From Acanthamoeba sp. SK_2022b (Eukaryota; Discosea; Longamoebia; Acanthamoebidae), in contig JANDJZ010001122.1 in assembly GCA_027943245.1 (NCBI GenBank), positions 1 to 15,059 on the forward strand: a stretch of DNA of 15,059 nt. The letters are read 5' to 3'. Position numbers and translations under genes: made by a program. Numbering within the stretch: the stretch's first letter is position 1; every line of letters begins with the position of its first letter. Of the stretch, positions 9,546 through 15,059 are shown one piece after another. The notes beneath the pieces are model-generated. The model saw nothing but the letters and a program-made list of their open reading frames with translations, made no database searches and had not been told where the DNA came from.

Positions 9546-9847
9546 TGTGTATGAATGACAGGGGGAGAGGGCGTAACTGTGGTGTTGCCCTACTCCTGCC
9601 TGGCCGCAAACCCAGCTTTCACTCAGGTGAGGCATTAAAAGTGTTTGAGGCATTCACTGTGCATGTTGACAAAGAAGAAAATATCAGAGGTATTTGTGTT
9701 TATTTATGTGGGGGCCCCAGAAAAACTGTTGCTATGCCTCCTGTGCAGCAGCCAAATGGTGCTGTTAGCAGCATCCCAGGGACAAGTGGGGGAGAGGACA
9801 GGGAAAGCAAGGTGGGAATCATGTCACACTTGCCTCTTGCACATTAG
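9542..9847 (+). pseudogene. Fossil coding fragment, 101 codons
   Basis: An open frame that shifts by one from the preceding fragment. Its middle reads like real protein (ALKVFEAFTVHVDKEENIRG, then GGPRKTVAMPPVQQ). It has an ATG at 9542 but no recognisable domain or promoter, and its start lies across the end of the previous frame. I take it as a continuation of a broken gene and do not assign a function. Confidence 0.3.
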
Positions 9848-9903
9848 GCACAAAATAAAAGAAAAAGAAAAGGCTCTTGGCTCCACAGAAAAAACCCTCC
9901 TCT

Positions 9904-9990
9904 TCTTTCTGCAGTCTGTATTGCTGGGCGCAACGTGGGACACCAACCTCGTGCACTGTGTGGGCCAGGCGATCACTGCTGAGGTGCAAG
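9904..9990 (+). pseudogene. Possible GH3 glycosidase exon, isolated
   Basis: A pyrimidine tract and acceptor (TCTTTCTGCAG, 9904-9914) precede an exon-like stretch from 9915 that reads SVLLGATWDTNLVHCVGQAI. This pattern, a (S/A)xWDxxLVxxVGxAIxxE run, is typical of the N-terminal barrel of family 3 beta-glucosidases and xylosidases. A donor-like GAG|GTGCAA occurs at 9983/9984. The catalytic regions of the family are not found nearby, so this would be an orphan exon of a decayed or captured gene. The match is short and made by eye. Confidence 0.35.
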
Positions 9991-10110
9991 GCAGTACAGC
10001 ATCAGCTTCTGCCTCATGCCCGTTCTGAGGCTTCTGCCTCCCGCCTACGAACCCCACTGGGGAAGGTGCTGTGCCTCTTAAGACTTGATGTACGTGTGAC
10101 ATCCAACAGG

Positions 10111-10350
<240 letters not shown>

Positions 10351-10356
10351 TGCACG

Positions 10357-10491
10357 TGTGATGACAGAGTCAAGGAGCTCTACAGCAAAGACACCTACCA
10401 CGTGTTGCATATGGGAGTGGCAATGGTGTCCAGCCTGCAGGGCGGCACTGACCCACACACGTTGCTGGCCACCAACCACAGCGTTGTCAGT
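10357..10491 (+). pseudogene. Exon-like fragment next to the TG tract
   Basis: Immediately after the TG tract a GC-rich frame reads RVKELYSKDTYHVLHMGVAM, then VSSLQGGTDPHTLLATNH, and ends in a good donor (A|GTAAGT at 10491/10492). It lacks stops and looks like a genuine exon preceded by a TG-filled intron, as in the intact genes here. It might belong to the same former gene as the GH3-like exon upstream, but I could not join the two in frame with canonical sites. Confidence 0.35.
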
Positions 10492-10706
10492 AAGTGAGCC
10501 CTTGGGCATGTTTGCATGTGTTTCTACAATGCTCAGCTAGCAGTTGACCACTTCTTGTCATAGTTTGGTTATGTGGAAAAAGCGTGCCATTCCCAGCAAG
10601 GGAATGTCAATCATGATCTTCTTTTGCAACACCCATTGATTGACAGTCAGGACTGATAAAACACTTGTTAGCCCATCAGTAAATTTAACTTCCTTTTGCT
10701 ACCCCC

Positions 10707-10910
10707 ATGACCATGGAAGGCGTCCAACAACTCACCAAAGAGGACAAGAAGAACAACAAGCTCATCCACAGCACTCGTGCACAGGTTGAAGGGCCATCTG
10801 GGAGGATGAAAGAGACCTTCACAGCTTTGAAGGGTCCCTTTGCAGATGGGGAAGAACAACAAACTTGTATCTTCTGGACAGCCATTGGGGTTCACAACAG
10901 TCATGCATGA
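10707..10910 (+). pseudogene. DDE_4-type transposase C-terminal remnant
   Basis: The 67-codon ORF has LTKEDKKNNKLI, then STRAQVEGPSGRMKETFTAL, and ends with IFWTAIGVHNS. This follows the C-terminal layout of IS5/Harbinger-like DDE endonucleases: (N)xxxxxxRxxVExxFGxxKxxFxxL, a short loop, then a hydrophobic helix ending in (L/V)HN. The expected FG of the VExxFG motif is SG here. Upstream frames hold stops and no catalytic Asp region, so this is a dead fragment. It is the clearest mobile-element signal in the island. Confidence 0.6.
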
Positions 10911-10998
10911 GCAAATACAAGGTGTGTTTCACCATTTCTTGGTCTGTTCTGTGATCATCATCATTGTCCTTGACAAGCAAAAAAAAAAATAAAAATAA

Positions 10999-11535
10999 CT
11001 CAATGGGGACCAGCCATTTTGTGCTGGACTTACAGAACATCCAACCAAGTATGCCCCTGCAACACTTGTATTTTCATTGTCTAATCTATGTGAGAAAACA
11101 GGCTACCAGTTCTACAAGTACCTTCTGCAGGCCTATACAACTTGGGCTTCTCCTGAAAAGTGCAGCATCCTTGACTACCATCCTGTTCCAATGCTGGCCT
11201 GCTTCAAGCTTAATTACAGCTACCACATCTGCATGTCTGCTCTCAAGCCAGCCAAACCCAAGCACAAGCTCATCAACACTGTCAATAGCCTTCTCTTTTT
11301 TGGAAATGTGACTGACATCACTAAATGGATTGGTGCTCTAGAGGCAATTTCCTCTTCAGTGAAAACTGAACATAAAAACAATGCAAAGCTGACAATATCA
11401 CTGCATACATGTATGCAATACCAGGAACGCTCTTTGCACCTGCCTTCTTTGGAACCTATGTGCAAGCTTTCCCATACAAGCTCTGATTGTTCACCAGAAA
11501 ATGTACAAGAAGCACCATCAGAGCACCCACAATGA
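10999..11535 (+). pseudogene. Open stretch of unknown family, probably decayed
   Basis: After TAA at 10996-10998 the frame stays open for 178 codons to a stop at 11533-11535. It reads as protein, aromatic and Lys-rich: AGLTEHPTKYAPATLVFSLS, then GYQFYKYLLQAYTTW, then YSYHICMSALKPAKPKHKL. Near 11395 another frame takes over as the more protein-like one (ITAYMYAIPGTLFAPAFFGT), which points to a frameshift. A run of A lies just upstream (10980-10989). I recognise no domain; the first ATG is at 11077. Confidence 0.4.
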
Positions 11536-11704
11536 CGACTTTCAGGAGAAGCACAGTGGCAAGAAGAGGGAGAGGACTCCTTCCCCATCAAGGGAGAAGG
11601 ATGCTTGGGGAAGCAAGTCCCAAAAGCGCCATACATCTTCCTCATCCACATCCTCTTCTTCCACTTCTTCCTACAAAAAATCACTAAATATGGTTTCCTC
11701 CTGA
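11501..11704 (+). pseudogene. Small Ser/Arg/Lys-rich ORF
   Basis: A 67-codon ORF with KKRERTPSPSREKDAW followed by a serine/threonine run. It may be the low-complexity C-terminal tail of the broken gene that precedes it, since the shifted frame near 11395-11490 leads towards it. Serine-rich basic tails are compositionally simple, so it may also be chance. Confidence 0.3.
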
Positions 11705-11798
11705 ACTTTTTTGAACCGGTTTTTGCTAGTTCACCAAATTAACAGTCCACTTCAAGACTTCAAGGTCATACATGATTGAACATTGACACGGTGGATTT

Positions 11799-13762
11799 AT
11801 GGTTCTATCGGTTGGGAGGTTGCTGATTGGCGTTCTCTTGGTAGGCGGGCTGTTCTCTCTGTGGTTTTTAGAGTACTTGCGGCCAGAGCACTACATCGCA
11901 CTTCCCAAAGATGAGCAGCGTGAGCTGATCTTGGAGATGGCCAAGCAACTGATGCAGCACAGCAACAACGACAGCCACCACTTCAGTTGGAACCAAGACG
12001 AACCGCTACATGTGACACCCACTCCCAGTGTGCCCGCCCCCAGCGACCGGCCCAGTGGCCACCTCAGTGAGGAGCTGCTGGCTGCCCTAGACTTAGTTGA
12101 GTCGCCCGAGGACAATTGGCTCTACGTGAAGGAGTCTCTGCAGACAGTCTACGCGCCCAGCCGATTGAACCCCCCGTTGGCCAACCGGAGCCCAACGGAG
12201 GGGCCCTGAAGAGGGTTGACGTGGCCAGCCTATTGCGGGAGCTCAAGGCGACACGAACAAACTTCACCACAAGCCAGCCTTCGAAGAGGTTGCTGGTCAT
12301 ATTGATCTTCTACAACGGGAGCTCGGAGAGATGGCCGCAGGCGTCCTTCACCATCCCCTATTACCATCGGTTCGTGACCTCCCCCCAAGTAACGACGCTA
12401 TCAATCTGGCACTGCACTCTCACCACCACGATGGCGCGGCCTGCAGGTACTTGTCGTTGTTTGGTATTCCCCACAAGATAGTGCTCACTGAGCAGGTAAA
12501 GACGGGCAAGCTCTTCAACAGAGGTACACTTGACTTGACATTGCGCATTGGGCTGAGCCCCCTTGGAACAGAACACGTTGCTGTTTCCTTATCTCCATGT
12601 TTGCCTTTGCCACCACCACTACCGCAACAACTTGTCTCGGCAGGCACATTGTTCAACATTGCGTTCCGAGAGTACATGGACGACTTTGACTACGCCGCCC
12701 TGATGGACGTCGACTCCGTTCCTGTCTTCTATCGCCCCCAGTACTCCCTCCCTCTCTTTCTTACTCTATTCCGTGTTGTTGTCGTGCTGCTTGACGTCGT
12801 TTATATGTTGGGGTGAAGGGTCGGCCAGTTGAGGTGGGTGCCATTCGATTACCCAAACGATAGGCCTTACCATCTTGCACGCGAAGTCGAGAAGGAGCAA
12901 TGGAGGTACACAGCTCCCCTCTATCTCCCCTCCACCGCTCGGTCTTGAGTGCCCCGCTCCAGGTTCATAGACTGGTTCGTGGGTGTTGGCCTTTTGTTCT
13001 CAAAGGAGCATTATCGCACTATCAACGGCTTCAGCAACAACTACTGGGGCTGGGGGTACACCGCTCCCGGCCCGCTCTTCAGTCAGTCACACGACTAGTT
13101 TGAACTCTGAGAAACACCGCGTGCGTGTCGCCGACACAGATTCGAGGACGACGATGCGGGCAAACGAGTGAAGGCCAAATGTTCGATCGCAACCTGTTCT
13201 CCTACGGGAGGCGCTTGGCCTCCCGTGAGCAATCCTTTTGATCACAAACGTTTCCTTTTTTATCAGACGGCATCATCGGTCGGTACGGCCCCAATCGTGG
13301 CATGTTCCATTCCCAAGGGCACGTCATCAACCACGATAGCTGTGACAGGAACAACGAGGCAAGGGTACTCCACCCACTACCCCACCTCTCTGGGCTTTTG
13401 CTGTGTGTCGCCCACCTGTCACCCGTGCGGGGGGTCCGACTCTCGTCTGCAGAACGGGGAATGGATTGGCGACCTGAACAAAGGACGACACACATTAGAG
13501 GACGACGGCCTCAAGCAGGTCCAGTACGACATCCACGGATCTGGCTGGGTGAACAAGTGGGGAGGCTTCTTCTGGGTATATCCCGTCGTGTGTGTGTGTG
13601 TGTGTGTGTGTGCGTTGGGGAGCGGCGCGCATCGCTCACGAGTGGGCGCGATACCAACAGTTGAGGGTCGATCCAAAGACGCCCCTGCTTGGCGGCCAGG
13701 TAGATCGGTTGCCGCAACATGAAATTGAAGCGTGCCTGGCGAAGCAGAAGGGGCGCGCCTAG
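11799..13762 (+). CDS. GT7 beta-1,4-galactosyltransferase-like enzyme, apparent frameshift
   Basis: Golgi-type glycosyltransferase of family GT7, transferring Gal or GalNAc from UDP-sugar to GlcNAc-type acceptors (family knowledge). Ten exons: 11799-12095, 12161-12369, 12447-12523, 12644-12740, 12819-12905, 12963-13055, 13140-13224, 13267-13364, 13453-13575, 13661-13762. The protein is type II: short N-tail, one membrane helix (residues 7-24), stem, catalytic domain. Motifs in order are [10 protein letters not shown] and KLFNRG, the metal-binding DVDSVP (216-221), [11 protein letters not shown] (277-287), EDDD (289-292), MFDRN and HSQGHVI...RNNE. One base appears to be missing between EDDD (13144-13155) and MFDRN (from 13179). 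This could be a sequencing error, a real mutation, or mis-splicing of my model. Intron 1 (12096-12160) is inferred from a frame change; a 35-base alternative starting at 12126 fits too. Confidence 0.85.
13588..13612. repeat. Short (TG)n in the last GT7 intron
   Basis: About 12 TG units lie near the donor of the intron at 13576-13660 (TGG|GTATAT ... CAACAG|TTG). This repeats the habit of TG tracts just inside donors seen in the RhoGEF gene. Confidence 0.9.
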
Positions 13763-14007
13763 CCACAGTCGTCAAACAGTAAACCCATTGGGCAGAGTGA
13801 ACTTGTTGTTCTAGAGTTTCGTGGACGACCGAGCACGATTCAGGCCTGAGTGGCAGACGAGAAAGCTGCGTACCGGTCTGTAAGGACTGGGCACTGGATG
13901 GCCTGGCCGCGAGGAGTGGTGGCAGGTAACTGATGTGCGGACGTGGCAGTGGCCTTTTATGCCACGTCAGCCCTTGCTTTGTTGTTCACCAGCTCGTCTT
14001 TTCCGTC
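13763..14007. other. Intergenic spacer before the SGNH gene
   Basis: The 245-base spacer holds no ORF with protein-like composition and no clear TATA or AATAAA. Confidence 0.55.
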
Positions 14008-15059
14008 ATGACCCGCACCGCACCTTTCATCCTTCTGCAACTTGCGCTTTTGATTTACACGCAACCTCTGCACAGCTGCCAAGCGCCTTCCGTTATGGAC
14101 GCAGCAGAGCCAACAATCTCTGCCACCCAAAAGATGCGTGTTGCTCTCATTGGCGATTCGATTCTCGACAACAAGGCCTACGTTGGCCACACCCTGCCAT
14201 CTGTTTCGCAATTATTGCGTCACAAGTCCGCCAACCTTGCACTCGACTGGAACGTCACTCTCTGTGCCAGTGCGTTCTCTTGACCTTCTTTTACGCTCAT
14301 CTTTGTCAAGGCATCTAAATTGTGCATCATTCTGCAGTTGATGGCGACGTGATGGCTGGTGTGCCACGCCAGCTGAAGACGGTTCCCAACGACACCGACG
14401 TGCTGGTGCTCTCCATCGGCGGTAACGATGGCTTGCGCTACTTGAACAGGTTGCAATCGATGGGCATGCACAACCCGCTCAACTTTGTCACGCTCCTGTC
14501 CGAGGTGAGGGTAGAGTTCACCCAGGCCTACGGCGACACTCTCGACAAAGCCCTGGCCCTCGGGAAGAAGGTGCGCCCCCCACTGATCTTGTGGCCGGGC
14601 ATGGCGGCGCGTGGGCTCATGACTTTGTGGTCGATTGATGGACAGGTTGTCGTGTGCAACATCTACTACCCGTGCTTCCAGAATTGGATGCAGCAGAAGG
14701 TGTCCTGTGCTGGCCTCTACATCATCAACAACATCATCACCAGCGAAGGTAACACACACACACAACACAGTGGCAAAACAACACAACACGTTCAGCAAAC
14801 AACTCACATGAACCCGCCTTGCTTGGATCAGCGGCCAAACGGGGCTTGCCCGTGATCGACCTGGCGACGGTGTTCGACAAGAACGAAGACTACGCCAACC
14901 CGATCGAGCCTGGCGTGCTGGGCGCCGACAAGCTGACGGCCAACATCATCAAGATTGTGCGCGAGCACCGGTGGGAGGAGGGACATCGCGTGTATGCGGA
15001 TCGCACCTACTCTATCGCCTCGGTCGATGAGCTTCGCAACGACGACGAATGGCGCAACG
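14008..15059 (+). CDS. Secreted SGNH/GDSL-like hydrolase, 3' partial
   Basis: Probable esterase or lipase of the SGNH superfamily, exported (family knowledge plus signal peptide). Exons 14008-14269, 14338-14570, 14646-14748 and 14832 to the window end give 275 codons so far. The ATG at 14008 opens a hydrophobic leader (FILLQLALLIYT). Block I is ALIGDSILDN with nucleophile Ser51; an early Gly in VMAGVPRQL may be block II; block III is IGGND (114-118) with the oxyanion Asn. The third exon reads VVVCNIYYPC and the fourth LPVIDLATVF, as in the central sheet. The expected late DxxH catalytic pair is not seen: that position reads NPIEPGVLGADKLTANI. Related proteins with an IEPS-type loop exist, so it may be a variant, or a family member of altered chemistry. 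The 3' end is outside the window. Confidence 0.85.

Noticed and set aside
12180..12400. Two C6 runs as the sites of single-base losses in the GT7 gene
   Set aside because: GT-AG introns at 12096-12160 and 12370-12446 restore frame and give better family matches ([15 protein letters not shown]), so indels there are not needed.
14500..14530. Donor GTGAGG inside exon 2 of the SGNH gene
   Set aside because: The frame continues as good protein (VEFTQAYGDTLDKALALGKK) to the donor at 14571, so it is probably not used.

Overview
The window looks like nuclear DNA of a free-living amoeba, most probably Acanthamoeba or a close relative. Its genes are GC-rich and closely packed, and are cut by many short GT-AG introns that are usually AT-, TG- or pyrimidine-rich. 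The protein set (ankyrin/RhoGEF/PH signalling protein, secreted GH18 chitinase, GT7 glycosyltransferase, SGNH hydrolase) also fits. The organism is inferred from style and content; there is no species marker. All recognised intact genes are on the + strand. Exon borders were set by matching GT-AG sites to reading frame and family motifs by eye.

Layout. (1) 1-3354: 3' part (12 exons, 696 residues, 5' end outside) of an ankyrin-repeat, DH (RhoGEF), PH protein; its introns hold long microsatellites. (2) 3632-5125: seven-exon secreted GH18 chitinase, 340 residues. (3) 5173-5358: a short gag-like relic. (4) 5495-6448: intronless gene of unknown function (317 residues) with a TATA box, an inverted CCAAT box and AATAAA. 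(5) about 6500-11790: a less GC-rich island without a convincing intact gene. It contains fossil coding stretches on both strands with in-frame stops and frameshifts, including a roughly 2 kb fossil gene on the - strand, a DDE-type transposase C-terminal piece, a possible GH3 exon, an acidic-repeat minisatellite and a long TG tract. I read it as a graveyard of mobile elements and captured or decayed genes. (6) 11799-13762: ten-exon type II membrane GT7 (beta-1,4-galactosyltransferase-like) gene with one apparent single-base frameshift just after the EDDD motif. (7) 14008-15059: 5' part of a secreted SGNH/GDSL-like hydrolase, running off the window.

The genes do not form a pathway. Chitinase, GT7 enzyme and SGNH hydrolase all belong to secretory or extracellular carbohydrate/ester chemistry, which suits a phagotrophic, cyst-forming amoeba, but a functional link is only inference. 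I found no convincing new defence or mobile system. The best leads are the fossil island, the uncharacterised gene at 5495, the GT7 frame break, and the inverted pentamer repeats flanking one RhoGEF exon.
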